From contig NZ_QLMG01000008.1 of NCBI RefSeq assembly GCF_003259905.1, forward strand, positions 1 through 64,000: a stretch of 64,000 nt of DNA, in the 5' to 3' direction. The translations under genes were made by a program, and so were the position numbers. The notes below the pieces were generated by a model. It worked only from the letters and a program-made list of their open reading frames with translations. It was not told the origin of the DNA and did no database searches. Within the stretch, counting starts at the first letter, position 1. Every line of letters begins with the position of its first letter. Positions 32,827 to 41,254 of this stretch are shown here, piece after piece. Source of the stretch: Salipiger aestuarii (lineage in GTDB: Bacteria; Pseudomonadota; Alphaproteobacteria; Rhodobacterales; Rhodobacteraceae).

Positions 32827-34884
32827 CTAATCGGTCGGGCCGGATCTGTCCATATCGCCATCGCCCCCAGGGTTCGCCGCCGGCAGCCAGACGGTGAATT
32901 CCGCCCCCGTCACCGCGCCATCCGCACCGGACAGATTGCGCACCGAGATCAGCCCGCCCGCGCGCTGCACCAGGCTTTGCGAGATCGACAGGCCCAGACC
33001 GGTGCCTTCGACCTGCTTGGTGGTGAAGAACGGGTCGAACACCGATGTCAGCTTGTCCTCGGGGATGCCCGGCCCGCTGTCGCGCACCCGCAGCGCCGCC
33101 CCCGGCTGCCCGGCCTGCGTCATGGGCGCCAGCGACAGGTCCAGCCGCCCCCGCGCGCCCATCGCCTGCACCGCGTTGACGATCAGGTTGACCACCACCT
33201 GCTGCACCTCGCCGGGGTCGACGCGCACCGGGGGCGTATCGGCGATGTCGGTGGTCACGGTGACGTCGGCGCCGGTGATGACATGTTCGACCAGCACCAG
33301 ACAGTCGCGCAGCACCGGCCCCAGAGCCACCTGGCCAAAGAAGGTGCCATAATCGCCGGGCCGCGCGAACCGCAGCAGCTTGCCCACGATGGTGTCGATG
33401 CGCCGGACCTGATCGTCGATCAGATCAAGCTCGGTGCCCAGATCCTCGGCCTGCGGGCCCAGAACCTCGCGGATGACATCGACATTGCCCTGAATCACCG
33501 CGACGGGGTTGTTGATCTCATGCGCGACACCGGCGGTGATTTCCCCGATCGAGGCCAGCTTTTCGCGCATCACCAGCTGGTGGAACGCCTGTTCCAGCTT
33601 GTCGTTCGCCTCACGCAGCTCGGCGGTGCGCTGATCGACGCGGGCGTTCAGTTCATCCGCCCAGGCGCGCAGGCGGCGGTCGCGGTCCTGAACCTGTTCG
33701 AGCAACTCGTTGAGATGCGCGCCGACCTGTGCCACCTCGTCGCGCTTGGCGCTGGGACCGATGCGCGCGGCCAGATCGCCGCCGCGCACCCGCGCCATGA
33801 CCTGCGTCATCGCTTCCAGCGGGGCAAAGACGCCGCGCGCCAGCAACAGGAACACCGGCGCCGACAACGCCAGAACCGCCGAAAAGGCCGCCAGCATCCA
33901 CAAATACGCCGCCCGCTTGGCCGCGTCGAACGGCGCTTCGAGAAAGCCGACGTACAACATCCCCACCCGCGCGCCGAAGCTGTCGCGCAGCGGCACATAG
34001 CCCGACATGTACCAGTCGTTGACCACATAGGCCCGATCAAGCCAGATCCGGCCCTGACCCAGCACCCGGTCGCGCACCGCTTCGGACACCCGCGTGCCGA
34101 TGGCGCGACGACCCTCGAACAGGCTGACGTTGGTCGAGATCCGCAAATCGTCCATGAACACGGTCACCGTGCCCTTGCGATCACCCCCGGTGACCGGATT
34201 CAGGAACACCAGTTCGTTGAGCGTGTCGATGAAGGTCAGGTTGCGGTTCAGCAGCACGCCCCCCACCAGAACGCCCGGAGGGCGGTTCGCAAACCGCACC
34301 GGGGCCGCGGCGTGCAGCACCATGCCGCGCGTTTCCAGCGCCGCCGCATCCGGCGCGTCGCCGGTGGCGGGGTCGCTCTTGACCGGCTCGTTCTTGACTG
34401 GCGCAATCCGTGCGCGCGCCGCCAGACCGGGGGCGCGCGCATCCAGTTGGGCGGCATCGAACAGGTCGATTCGCGCGTCCGCCGTGCCCGTCAGCGCGCG
34501 CGCGATCACGGGCCATGCCGGGGGGGTCGGGGGCGCGGGCAGATAATACAGGAAATCGAGGCCCAGCCGTTGCCGCGCGCGCGCAAGGTAGGCATCCCGC
34601 GTCCGGGCATCCTCGCCCAGGGTTTGCAACAGATCGGCCGAACGCGCCTCGGCCGCGACATCGGCGCCGGCGCCCTCCATCAGGCGGTTGAGGTATTGCT
34701 GGGCGATGCGCAGATCGCTTTCCACGTTGGCTATCAGCAGATCGTCGTAATCGGCCGTCCAGCGCGCCATGCCGATGGTCAACAACAGCGGCATCAGAAT
34801 GATAAGCGGCACCAGCGCCAGCACCAGAAGCCGCAAGCGCACCGAATGCAGCATGCGCCGCGCCCGGTCGCGCAGGCCGGTCAC
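32827..34884 (-). CDS. Membrane sensor histidine kinase (NtrB/DctB-type)
   Basis: 685 residues. One transmembrane helix near residues 15-40, a periplasmic sensor of about 280 residues (Cache-like by size), a second helix near 340, a HAMP-like linker, a coiled-coil (RVDQRTAELREANDKLEQAF), then HisKA with the His in GVAHEINNPVAV and an ATPase domain with NLIVNAVQAMG, DSGPGIPED, FDPFFTTK and GTGLGLSI. This type usually phosphorylates NtrC-family regulators; the one at 53453 is the best candidate in the window. GTG 34884 overlaps the stop of the replication initiator gene (GTGA), which is unusual. ATG 34854 is an alternative start. Confidence 0.87.
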   Translation of the reverse strand: MTGLRDRARRMLHSVRLRLLVLALVPLIILMPLLLTIGMARWTADYDDLLIANVESDLRIAQQYLNRLMEGAGADVAAEARSADLLQTLGEDARTRDAYLARARQRLGLDFLYYLPAPPTPPAWPVIARALTGTADARIDLFDAAQLDARAPGLAARARIAPVKNEPVKSDPATGDAPDAAALETRGMVLHAAAPVRFANRPPGVLVGGVLLNRNLTFIDTLNELVFLNPVTGGDRKGTVTVFMDDLRISTNVSLFEGRRAIGTRVSEAVRDRVLGQGRIWLDRAYVVNDWYMSGYVPLRDSFGARVGMLYVGFLEAPFDAAKRAAYLWMLAAFSAVLALSAPVFLLLARGVFAPLEAMTQVMARVRGGDLAARIGPSAKRDEVAQVGAHLNELLEQVQDRDRRLRAWADELNARVDQRTAELREANDKLEQAFHQLVMREKLASIGEITAGVAHEINNPVAVIQGNVDVIREVLGPQAEDLGTELDLIDDQVRRIDTIVGKLLRFARPGDYGTFFGQVALGPVLRDCLVLVEHVITGADVTVTTDIADTPPVRVDPGEVQQVVVNLIVNAVQAMGARGRLDLSLAPMTQAGQPGAALRVRDSGPGIPEDKLTSVFDPFFTTKQVEGTGLGLSISQSLVQRAGGLISVRNLSGADGAVTGAEFTVWLPAANPGGDGDMDRSGPTD

Positions 34885-35909
34885 AGCGGAGTCTTTTCGG
34901 CAAAGCTGCGGAAAAAGGCCAGGAAGGCGCGGTCGGGGTCGCGCGCCTCGTCGCGGCCCCTGGCCCAGGCGCGCCATTCGCCTTCGACGTGGTAGATGTC
35001 GTAGCCGGGGTACCGCAGGCGCGCGGTTTCATAGGTTTCGGTGCGCAGCGCGGGGCCGCGCGCGTCCAGCCAGGCGGGCCGGGGTCTGGGGTCTGTCAGG
35101 GTGTCTTCGGTGCCGGTCATCCGGGCCTTGCGACCGACCTTGGAAAAGCTGAGTTCGCGTTCGACCTCGGCGCTGGTGCTGTCGTCCTTGCGCCACCAGC
35201 GCAGCTCCACATGGGTGACGCGGCGGCCCGTCTTCAGCGGCGCCACCTCGACCACATAATCCGACAGGGCGTTGACCTCGGCCACCGCCGGGTCGATGGC
35301 GCGCAGCTTGAGGTTGGACCACGAGGTCAGCTTGCCACGCGACACCCCCAGAATACCGCGCAAATCATCCAGGGAAAATTTCTCGGAACTGCGATAGCGC
35401 AGGTTGCCGCGCTTCTGGATCATCTCGTACAGGGTCAGCGCGTATTTCGAACTGAGCGCGAACATCACCTCGCGCTGAAGCCGGGCGAACACCGTGCTGT
35501 CCTTGATGATCCGGCGCAGGCGTTGGGGGATTTCATATTCCAGCAGCCCGTCGCGCCGCGTGGTCTCGATGTTGCCGCCCAGCAGTTGCACCCGTTCGAT
35601 GGCGTCTTCGCCGTCGCGGGTGACGCGCACCTTGACGATGGCCGACATCAGCCGCTCGATCGTTTCGCCCACGCGGTCGTTGGAATTGTGCGACCCGCGC
35701 AGATCGGATTTGGCGATGACATGGGTGACGGGCTTGTCGATCACATCCCAGGCGTTTTCCAGCAACTGGTTATAGATGCGCCGGTCGGCGAGGGTCAGCG
35801 GCGTGACCTCGACAAGGTCGACCAGCTCTCCGGGTTTGATGAGACTTTCGGCATTGGGCCGGGCCTCGATTGTGCGATAGGGTCTGGAGGAAGAAGGAGC
35901 CTGCGCCAT
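34881..35909 (-). CDS. Plasmid replication initiator protein (Rep_3 superfamily)
   Basis: 342 residues. The two winged-helix regions of Rep_3 initiators are visible, most clearly LSSKYALTLYEMIQKRGNLR, FSLDDLRGILGVSRGKLTSW, LKLRAIDPAVAEVNAL and VTHVELRWW. Such proteins bind iterons to open the origin and repress their own promoter. A degenerate iteron array lies directly upstream, and parA-parB are divergent on the other side of it. This is the RepA/RepB-type replication layout of Rhodobacteraceae plasmids. The last four bases overlap the start of the sensor kinase gene. Confidence 0.9.
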   Translation of the reverse strand: MAQAPSSSRPYRTIEARPNAESLIKPGELVDLVEVTPLTLADRRIYNQLLENAWDVIDKPVTHVIAKSDLRGSHNSNDRVGETIERLMSAIVKVRVTRDGEDAIERVQLLGGNIETTRRDGLLEYEIPQRLRRIIKDSTVFARLQREVMFALSSKYALTLYEMIQKRGNLRYRSSEKFSLDDLRGILGVSRGKLTSWSNLKLRAIDPAVAEVNALSDYVVEVAPLKTGRRVTHVELRWWRKDDSTSAEVERELSFSKVGRKARMTGTEDTLTDPRPRPAWLDARGPALRTETYETARLRYPGYDIYHVEGEWRAWARGRDEARDPDRAFLAFFRSFAEKTPL

Positions 35910-35980
35910 TGTGTTACCTGCCTGCGCTTACTTTTGTAGTCTTTGGATGTAATTTATCTGAAAGGCGCCGGTCGGTCCAG

Positions 35981-35996
35981 CACCCAAAAGGTAAGG
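35981..35996 (+). repeat. Isolated iteron upstream of rep (probable autoregulatory site)
   Basis: CACCCAAAAGGTAAGG matches the array consensus NNCCCRANNNGTAAGG at every fixed position. It lies 72 bp upstream of the rep start codon, about where the rep promoter should be, so Rep binding here could repress its own transcription. Confidence 0.65.
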
Positions 35997-36082
35997 TTTG
36001 AATGCAGGGGCCGGTCAGGGCGATTCGGCGGCAGATAACGAATAAGCCAGTAAATCAAGGGGTTTGGTGACGCCCTGCGAGT

Positions 36083-36195
36083 CACCCGAAACGTAAGGAT
36101 AAGGGTGTTCCCAATCTGTAAGCTTTGCCGCCCCAGGACGTATGGCCACCAGCCCCGAAGCGTAAGGCAAACGATCCCGCCAAGTAAGAATTGGT
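36083..36195 (+). repeat. Degenerate iteron array (five direct repeats, 22-25 bp apart)
   Basis: Repeats begin at 36083 (CACCCGAAACGTAAGG), 36108 (TTCCCAATCTGTAAGC), 36130 (GCCCCAGGACGTATGG), 36152 (GCCCCGAAGCGTAAGG) and 36174 (ATCCCGCCAAGTAAGA). CCC at positions 3-5 is invariant and GTAAG at 11-15 changes once (GTATG). Spacings are 25, 22, 22 and 22 bp, i.e. close to two helical turns, as expected for Rep_3 initiator binding on one face of the DNA. An A/T-rich stretch follows immediately. Confidence 0.75.
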
Positions 36196-36446
36196 GAAAA
36201 TTTCCCATTAATATCAAATCTCTGCCGCGTCTGAATCAAGAACACCAGAATCCTGAACAGCCGGGCAAGACGCAACAGCAACCCCGCCGGCAATCAGGGC
36301 CGGAAACCGTCACCCAAAGGCCCCTGCCACGAAGAAGGCTTACAAATCGGGGAATATGCCTTGAAAGACTGGTAAAAAGATCGGATCCCGGCGCAACAGC
36401 CCATGGTTTCCGGTGATTTCGTGGCCATACCGCGATTTCCGCTTTT

Positions 36447-36464
36447 TTTCGGGGTTTCCCGAAA
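36447..36464. promoter_or_regulatory. Inverted repeat TTTCGGG-N4-CCCGAAA upstream of parA
   Basis: A perfect 7-bp inverted repeat with a GTTT loop, preceded by a run of seven T (36443-36449). It may be an operator for parA autoregulation, or a minus-strand hairpin that limits read-through toward the origin. Confidence 0.4.
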
Positions 36465-36516
36465 TATTCGCACTTGAGCCGGACCCGGCATGGCGCCATG
36501 ATTCGACCAGATCCCA

Positions 36517-36537
36517 GGTTTCGAAGCTATCGAAACC
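36517..36537. promoter_or_regulatory. Inverted repeat just before parA (operator or parS-like site)
   Basis: GGTTTCGA (36517-36524) and TCGAAACC (36530-36537) form a perfect 8-bp inverted repeat with a 5-base centre, ending 18 bp before the parA ATG. The GTTTCGA...TCGAAAC arms resemble partition-site arms of other ParB systems in general form. Position fits ParA autorepression or a partition site. Confidence 0.5.
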
Positions 36538-36555
36538 GTCAGACAAGAGGATGCC

Positions 36556-37758
36556 ATGGAGCAGTCCGCCCTACCCGCGGTTTCCCTTGACGAGCTTGAC
36601 CGCCTTGCCACCCGCGCGTCGACCGTCATCAACCGGCTGCGCGATCGCCTTTATGCCCCCGGCACGCAAAAGACGCTGGATGTGCAGTTCAACGTCCGCC
36701 GTGCCGCGGAAATGGTCGGACGCAGCGAAAAGCTGATTCGCGATGCCGAAGGCGACGGCCGCCTGCCCGAACCGGAGAAGGACCCCCAGACCGGGCGGCG
36801 CACCGGCTACAGCCTTGCCGACGTGAACCGGATGCGCAGCGTGTTCGGCACCCTGCCCCATCGCGCGCCCAGTGATCCGGCGATGGTTCTGGCGATCCAG
36901 AACTTCAAGGGCGGCGTGGGCAAATCCACCACCGTCTGTCATCTGGCGCAGTATCTTGCGCTGAAGGGGTATCGCGTCTGCGTGATCGACTGCGACAGCC
37001 AGGCCTCGACCACGTCGATCTTCGGGCTGAATCCGGACATCGACGTGGATGAGGAAGAAGACACGCTTTATCCGTTCTTTCGCCACGGTGGCCCGCCGGA
37101 TCTGTCCTATGCGCTGCGCTCGACCTACTGGCCCAACATCGCGCTGATCCCGGCGAACCTCGGGCTGTACGACGCGGAATACGAATTTGCCGCACGGATG
37201 GCGCGTGAACAGGCCTTTGTGCTGGACCGGCTGCGCGCGGGGATCGAAACCATCAAGGACCGGTTCGATGTCATCCTGCTGGACCCACCGCCCGCGCTGG
37301 GGATGCTGTCGCTGTCGGTGCTGCGCGCGGCCAATGCGCTGGTGATTCCGGCCCCGCCCAACAACATCGACTTTGGCTCGACGGCGCATTTTCTCAAGAT
37401 GCTCAGCGCCACGCTGAACGAACTTGCCCGCGCCGGGGGCCCGCGTGACTATGCCTTTGTCAAGATCCTGGCAACCAAAATGAACGACGGCAAATCGGCG
37501 CATCTGGCGATCAAGCGGATGATGGATGCGGTGTTTCCGATGGACATGCTGCAAGCCGTGCTCAAGGACAGCGCGGAAATCGACAATGCGACGGCCAACC
37601 TCAGCACCGTCTATGAGCTGACCGGCACCGCGACCCGGACCGAGACGCACAAGCGCTGCCGCGCCTATCTGGATGCGGTGGGGCGCGAGGTTGAAATCCT
37701 GATCCGCAAGACCTGGCCAAGTCACCACGCACAGCTGCGCAAGGAGGGGCTGCTATGA
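36556..37758 (+). CDS. parA: Plasmid partitioning ATPase ParA (type Ia)
   Basis: 400 residues. An N-terminal DNA-binding helix-turn-helix region (FNVRRAAEMVGRSEKLIRDAEGDG) is typical of type Ia ParA, which also represses its own operon. The deviant Walker A is NFKGGVGKSTT, followed by VIDCDSQASTTS and FDVILLDPPPALGMLS (Walker B). It moves plasmid copies apart using ATP and ParB. AGAGG lies 6 bases before ATG 36556. An ATG five bases upstream is out of frame. It overlaps parB by ATGA. Confidence 0.93.
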   Translation: MEQSALPAVSLDELDRLATRASTVINRLRDRLYAPGTQKTLDVQFNVRRAAEMVGRSEKLIRDAEGDGRLPEPEKDPQTGRRTGYSLADVNRMRSVFGTLPHRAPSDPAMVLAIQNFKGGVGKSTTVCHLAQYLALKGYRVCVIDCDSQASTTSIFGLNPDIDVDEEEDTLYPFFRHGGPPDLSYALRSTYWPNIALIPANLGLYDAEYEFAARMAREQAFVLDRLRAGIETIKDRFDVILLDPPPALGMLSLSVLRAANALVIPAPPNNIDFGSTAHFLKMLSATLNELARAGGPRDYAFVKILATKMNDGKSAHLAIKRMMDAVFPMDMLQAVLKDSAEIDNATANLSTVYELTGTATRTETHKRCRAYLDAVGREVEILIRKTWPSHHAQLRKEGLL

Positions 37759-38747
37759 CCCGCAAGCACGACGCCATCTTCGACGATGTTCTGAGCGGCC
37801 TTGACGCGCCGTCCGCCCCGCGCGCCACGCCGGACCATGACGCGGGCAGCGCGCGGTTTCTGAAACGCTCGACCACCATCAGCGAACGGCTGGCCGGCGA
37901 GATCGAGGAAAAGACCCTGCGCTGGATCGACCCGGCCCGCTGCCGGATGTGGACACGTCACAACCGCGAATACGCGCTGCTGACCGAAGACAATTGCCGC
38001 GATCTGATCGACGGTATCCGCGCCCAGGGGCGGCAGGAATTTCCCGCCATCGTGCGCCCTGTGGATGACACGGATTACGATTACGAGGTGATCTGCGGCG
38101 CCCGTCGCCATTTCGCCGTCAGCTGGCTGCGCGCGCACAACTACACCCAGTTCCGCTATCTGATCGAAACCCGGACGCTGACCGACGAAGAAGCGTTCCG
38201 CCTGGCGGACATCGAAAACCGCGACCGTGAGGATATTTCGGATTACGAGCGCGCCATCGACTATGCCGATGCCGTCGCGCGCTATTACGGCGGCAAGCAA
38301 AAAGCGATGGCAGAGCGGCTGGAGGTCAGCCAGCCCTGGCTGTCGCGCTACCTGCAATTGGCGAAACTGCCCGACGTGGTGATCGCCGCCTTTGCCAATG
38401 TGCGCGAGATCCGCGAACGCAACGCGCGCGAGCTCAAGCCGCTGCTGGGGGATCCCGAAACCTGCGATGCGGTGCTGGATGCGGCCGCGTCCCTTGCCCG
38501 CCAGCAGCAGGCGGCGCGCGACGGCCAGGGCGCCTATGTCGATGCGGCGGCGGTGATGCGGCGGCTGACGCGTGCCGGGCGCCCTTCCCGCCCCGAGGTG
38601 CCCGTTGACCGCGCGGTGTTCGGCACGCCGGGCATCGCGGTGCAGACCAGGGGGCGCAAGGTCACGGTCAGCTTTGACGACGGCCTGACCCGCGACCAGC
38701 TGGAAGCCGCCTTTGCCCACTACCTGCAAAGCCGGTTCGACGGCTGA
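37755..38747 (+). CDS. parB: Plasmid partitioning protein ParB
   Basis: 330 residues. The ParB/Sulfiredoxin domain contains VICGARRHFAVSWLRA (the GxRR nucleotide-binding box) and ADIENRDREDISDYERAIDYA. A helix-turn-helix follows (AMAERLEVSQPWLSRYLQLAKLP). A short C-terminal domain would dimerise it. ParB binds parS sites and partners ParA, to which it is coupled by a 4-bp overlap. A 16-bp palindrome lies 11 bp after the stop and recurs 2.5 kb away, which makes it a good parS candidate. Confidence 0.92.
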   Translation: MTRKHDAIFDDVLSGLDAPSAPRATPDHDAGSARFLKRSTTISERLAGEIEEKTLRWIDPARCRMWTRHNREYALLTEDNCRDLIDGIRAQGRQEFPAIVRPVDDTDYDYEVICGARRHFAVSWLRAHNYTQFRYLIETRTLTDEEAFRLADIENRDREDISDYERAIDYADAVARYYGGKQKAMAERLEVSQPWLSRYLQLAKLPDVVIAAFANVREIRERNARELKPLLGDPETCDAVLDAAASLARQQQAARDGQGAYVDAAAVMRRLTRAGRPSRPEVPVDRAVFGTPGIAVQTRGRKVTVSFDDGLTRDQLEAAFAHYLQSRFDG

Positions 38748-38757
38748 GGCCCCCCGG

Positions 38758-38773
38758 ATTGCCCATGGGCAAT
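38758..38773. promoter_or_regulatory. 16-bp palindrome, copy 1 (candidate parS)
   Basis: ATTGCCCATGGGCAAT is perfectly self-complementary and lies immediately downstream of parB. An identical copy, extended to 20 bp, is at 41255-41274. Repetition, symmetry and proximity to parB suggest a partition site; a transcription-factor operator is the alternative. Confidence 0.55.
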
Positions 38774-38802
38774 TCCAGTCGCGTCCGCGCGCTCGGGGCA
38801 TC

Positions 38803-38815
38803 GGACAAAATGTCC
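38803..38815. promoter_or_regulatory. 13-bp palindrome GGACA-AAA-TGTCC upstream of tupB
   Basis: GGACA (38803-38807) and TGTCC (38811-38815) flank AAA, about 155 bp before tupB. The sequence differs by one central base from GGACAAATTGTCC at 45938 in the FDH divergent promoter region, suggesting one regulator controls tungstate uptake and formate dehydrogenase. Confidence 0.5.
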
Positions 38816-38971
38816 TGCATCCGCACGCCGCCGAATTAGTTCTGGACAGACTGGCCCAGGGCCGGGTTTTCCCGCAAGGGGGGCTGGCAGAGCGTCCCCG
38901 CCCCTGACACACTCCGGCCCGAAAGAACACGAAGGCGGTCCGCGCTGGTGGCATGGGGAGGGGATCGGCCC

Positions 38972-39676
38972 ATGGTCGATATCTGGAACGGGGTGTCCCA
39001 GGCATTCTGGCTGATGGTGACGCTGGACAGCGCGCTGGTGGAAATCTCGCTGCGTTCACTGCGGGTGACGTTTACGGCGCTGCTGATCGCGTCCTGCATC
39101 GCCCTGCCCCTGGCCGCGTTTCTCGCGGTGCGCCGGTTTCGCTGGCGGCGTGGCATCATCGCCCTGCTCAATGCGCTGATGGGGTTGCCGCCGGTGGTGG
39201 TGGGGCTTGTGCTCTATGTGATCCTGTCGCGGTCCGGCCCGCTGGGGGTGCTGGGGCTGCTGTTCACGCCCACCGCCATGATTATCGCGCAGACGGTCAT
39301 CATCGTGCCGCTGATCGCATCGGTGGCGCATCAGTCGATCCGCGAGCTTTGGGCCGAATACCACGATCTGCTGATTTCGATGAACGTGACCGAAGGCCAG
39401 AAGATCCGAACCCTGCTGTGGGATTCGCGCCGGGCGCTGCTGACGGCGGCGTTGGCGGGCTTTGGCCGCGCCATCGGCGAGGTCGGCGCGATCATGATCG
39501 TGGGCGGCAACATCGACCACGCGACGCGGGTGCTGACCACGGCCATCGCGCTGGAAACCGGCAAGGGCGATTTCGGTCTCGCGCTGGCGCTGGGGTTCGT
39601 GCTGATCGGGCTGGCGGTGGCGGTCAACCTGTCGATCCACTGGCTGGGCCGCACCGAACGCGGAGACCGCTGGTGA
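38972..39676 (+). CDS. tupB: Tungstate ABC transporter permease
   Basis: 234 residues with about five transmembrane helices: ISLRSLRVTFTALLIASCIA, IALLNALMGLPPVVVGLVLY, FTPTAMIIAQTVIIVPLIAS, and a C-terminal ALALGFVLIGLAVAVNLSIH. The ABC-permease EAA-like loop is SRRALLTAALAGFGRAIGEVGAIMIVG. Together with the substrate-binding protein two genes on, this is the TupABC tungstate importer. ATG 38972 with GGGAGGGG upstream is chosen over the in-frame GTG 38948. The stop overlaps the tupC GTG start (GTGA). Confidence 0.9.
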   Translation: MVDIWNGVSQAFWLMVTLDSALVEISLRSLRVTFTALLIASCIALPLAAFLAVRRFRWRRGIIALLNALMGLPPVVVGLVLYVILSRSGPLGVLGLLFTPTAMIIAQTVIIVPLIASVAHQSIRELWAEYHDLLISMNVTEGQKIRTLLWDSRRALLTAALAGFGRAIGEVGAIMIVGGNIDHATRVLTTAIALETGKGDFGLALALGFVLIGLAVAVNLSIHWLGRTERGDRW

Positions 39677-40386
39677 GCCGCCTTCTGCCTCTCGTCGCCA
39701 AGGCGGCCACCAGTCGCCGCGGCGGGCGCACCCTTGTCGGCCCGGTGGATCTGCGCATCGACGGGCCGGGCATCACCGTACTGATCGGGCCAAACGGTGC
39801 CGGCAAGACCAGCCTGCTGAACCTGCTGCACGGCACCGCGCGGCTGTCCGGGGGGCGCATCGACTGGGCCTGCCCGATCGACGAGGCCCGCCACGCACAG
39901 GCGTTCGTCTTTCAACGTCCGGTGATGTTGCGCCGCAGCGTGGTGGACAATATCGCCTATCCCCTGCGCATCCGTGGTGTGCCCCGGCGGGAGGCGCTGT
40001 CGCGGGCCGAAACCGCCGCGGCGCAGGTGGGCCTTGCGGGAATGCTGAACCGGGATGCGCCCCGGCTTTCGGGCGGCGAACAGCAAAAGCTCGCCCTTGC
40101 CCGCGCGCTTATCATCGCGCCCGATGTGCTGTTTCTGGACGAACCCTGCGCGTCGCTGGATGGCCGTGCGATGCGCGAGATAGAACAGATCCTGATACAG
40201 GCGCGTGCGTCCGGCAGGCGGCTGATCCTGTCGACGCACGACATGGGCCAGGCCCGGCGGCTTGGCGATGACGTGCTGTTTCTGCTGCGGGGCCGCTTGC
40301 ATGACAGCGGCCCCGCAGCAGAATTTTTTGCCCGGCCCCGAACGTCCCGGGCGCGGGCTTTTTTACAAGGAGACATCGTGGAATGA
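39673..40386 (+). CDS. tupC: Tungstate ABC transporter ATP-binding protein
   Basis: 237 residues. Walker A is GPNGAGKTS, the Q-loop is AFVFQRPVML, the signature LSGGEQQKLALARALI, Walker B VLFLDEPCASLD, and the switch His STHD. It powers tungstate uptake by TupB/TupA. The GTG start overlaps tupB by 4 bp, and its own stop overlaps the tupA ATG (ATGA), so the three genes are coupled. Confidence 0.9.
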   Translation: MSRLLPLVAKAATSRRGGRTLVGPVDLRIDGPGITVLIGPNGAGKTSLLNLLHGTARLSGGRIDWACPIDEARHAQAFVFQRPVMLRRSVVDNIAYPLRIRGVPRREALSRAETAAAQVGLAGMLNRDAPRLSGGEQQKLALARALIIAPDVLFLDEPCASLDGRAMREIEQILIQARASGRRLILSTHDMGQARRLGDDVLFLLRGRLHDSGPAAEFFARPRTSRARAFLQGDIVE

Positions 40387-41192
40387 TACCGAAACTGATG
40401 CTGGGCGCCGCGCTTGTCGCGGGCGCCACGGCGGCGCAGGCTGCCGATGTGATGAAGATGGCGGTGACCACATCGTTCAACAATTCGGGTCTGGCCGAGG
40501 TGCTGCTGCCCGAGATCGCCAGGGATCTGGATCTTGAGGTTCAGTTGCTGGTGGTCGGCACCGGCCAGGCGATCAAGCTGGGCGAAGCTGGCGATGTCGA
40601 TGCGATTCTGGTGCATTCGCGCCCCGCGGAAAACCGTTTCGTGGCGGAAGGCTACGGCACGCACCGCACCGAAATCATGTATAATGATTTCGTCTTCATT
40701 GGCCCGTCCGACGACCCGGCAGGCATCGCCGGTGATGCCACGGCGGTCGAGGCGCTGCAGGACATCGCCGCCGCCAAGGCCGATTTCGTCAGCCGGGGCG
40801 ACGACAGCGGGACGCACAAAAAGGAACTGGCGCTGTGGCAGGAGGCCGGGCTTGATGCGGCAGGGTTTGGCGACTGGTACAACGCGGTGGGTTCCGGCAT
40901 GGGCGCTGCGCTGAACACCGCGGCGGGGATGAATGGCTACATCCTGTCGGATCGGGCCAGCTGGCTGAATTTCGGCAACAAGGCCGATCTGGCGCTGTTG
41001 TTTGCGGGCGACCCGGTGCTTTTCAACCAGTACGCCTATCTGCCGGTGAACTCGGAAAGGCACGCCCATGTGCAGACGGACCTGGTCAACAAGCTGGAGG
41101 CATGGCTGGTGTCGGACCGCGCCAGGGATCTGATCGACAGCTATCGAATCGGCGGCGAACAGCTGTTCGTTTTCAACGCGGGCGCCAACTAG
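40383..41192 (+). CDS. tupA: Tungstate-binding periplasmic protein
   Basis: 269 residues. A signal peptide ends at TAAQA (residue 20). The mature protein starts with MKMAVTTSFNNSGLAEVLLP, containing the TTS-x-x-x-SG oxyanion motif of TupA, then VDAILVHSRPAEN, SRGDDSGTHKKELALW and SGMGAALNTAAGMNGYILSD. These distinguish TupA (tungstate) from ModA (molybdate). AAGGAG lies 10 bases before the ATG. A bidirectional terminator follows. Tungstate supplied here is probably for the formate dehydrogenase encoded about 8 kb away. Confidence 0.9.
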   Translation: MIPKLMLGAALVAGATAAQAADVMKMAVTTSFNNSGLAEVLLPEIARDLDLEVQLLVVGTGQAIKLGEAGDVDAILVHSRPAENRFVAEGYGTHRTEIMYNDFVFIGPSDDPAGIAGDATAVEALQDIAAAKADFVSRGDDSGTHKKELALWQEAGLDAAGFGDWYNAVGSGMGAALNTAAGMNGYILSDRASWLNFGNKADLALLFAGDPVLFNQYAYLPVNSERHAHVQTDLVNKLEAWLVSDRARDLIDSYRIGGEQLFVFNAGAN

Positions 41193-41212
41193 GCACATCC
41201 CGCGCGAAACCC

Positions 41213-41242
41213 AAAAGGCCGCGTCTCAGGGCGCGGCCTTTT
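41213..41242. terminator. Bidirectional terminator after tupA
   Basis: AAAAGGCCGCG (41213-41223) and CGCGGCCTTTT (41232-41242) form a perfect 11-bp stem with an 8-base loop and end in TTTT on both strands. It separates tupA from the convergent accessory operon. Confidence 0.85.
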
Positions 41243-41254
41243 GCCGGGGCGGAT

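Larger units (their letters stand above)
35910..36555. other. Plasmid origin region between rep and parA
   Basis: A 646-bp gap with no gene, clearly richer in A+T than the rest of the window. It holds an isolated iteron (35981), five phased degenerate iterons (36083-36189), an A/T-rich segment (about 36185-36222) suitable for strand opening, a TTTCGGG/CCCGAAA inverted repeat (36447-36464) and a 21-bp inverted repeat just before parA. The minus-strand sequence before rep includes AGATAAATTACATC, a possible -10 area. No clear DnaA box was found. Confidence 0.75.

Noticed and set aside
36040-36110. DnaA boxes near the iterons
   Set aside because: The best match overlaps an iteron and agrees with the 9-mer at only 7 positions, so it is not distinguishable from chance.
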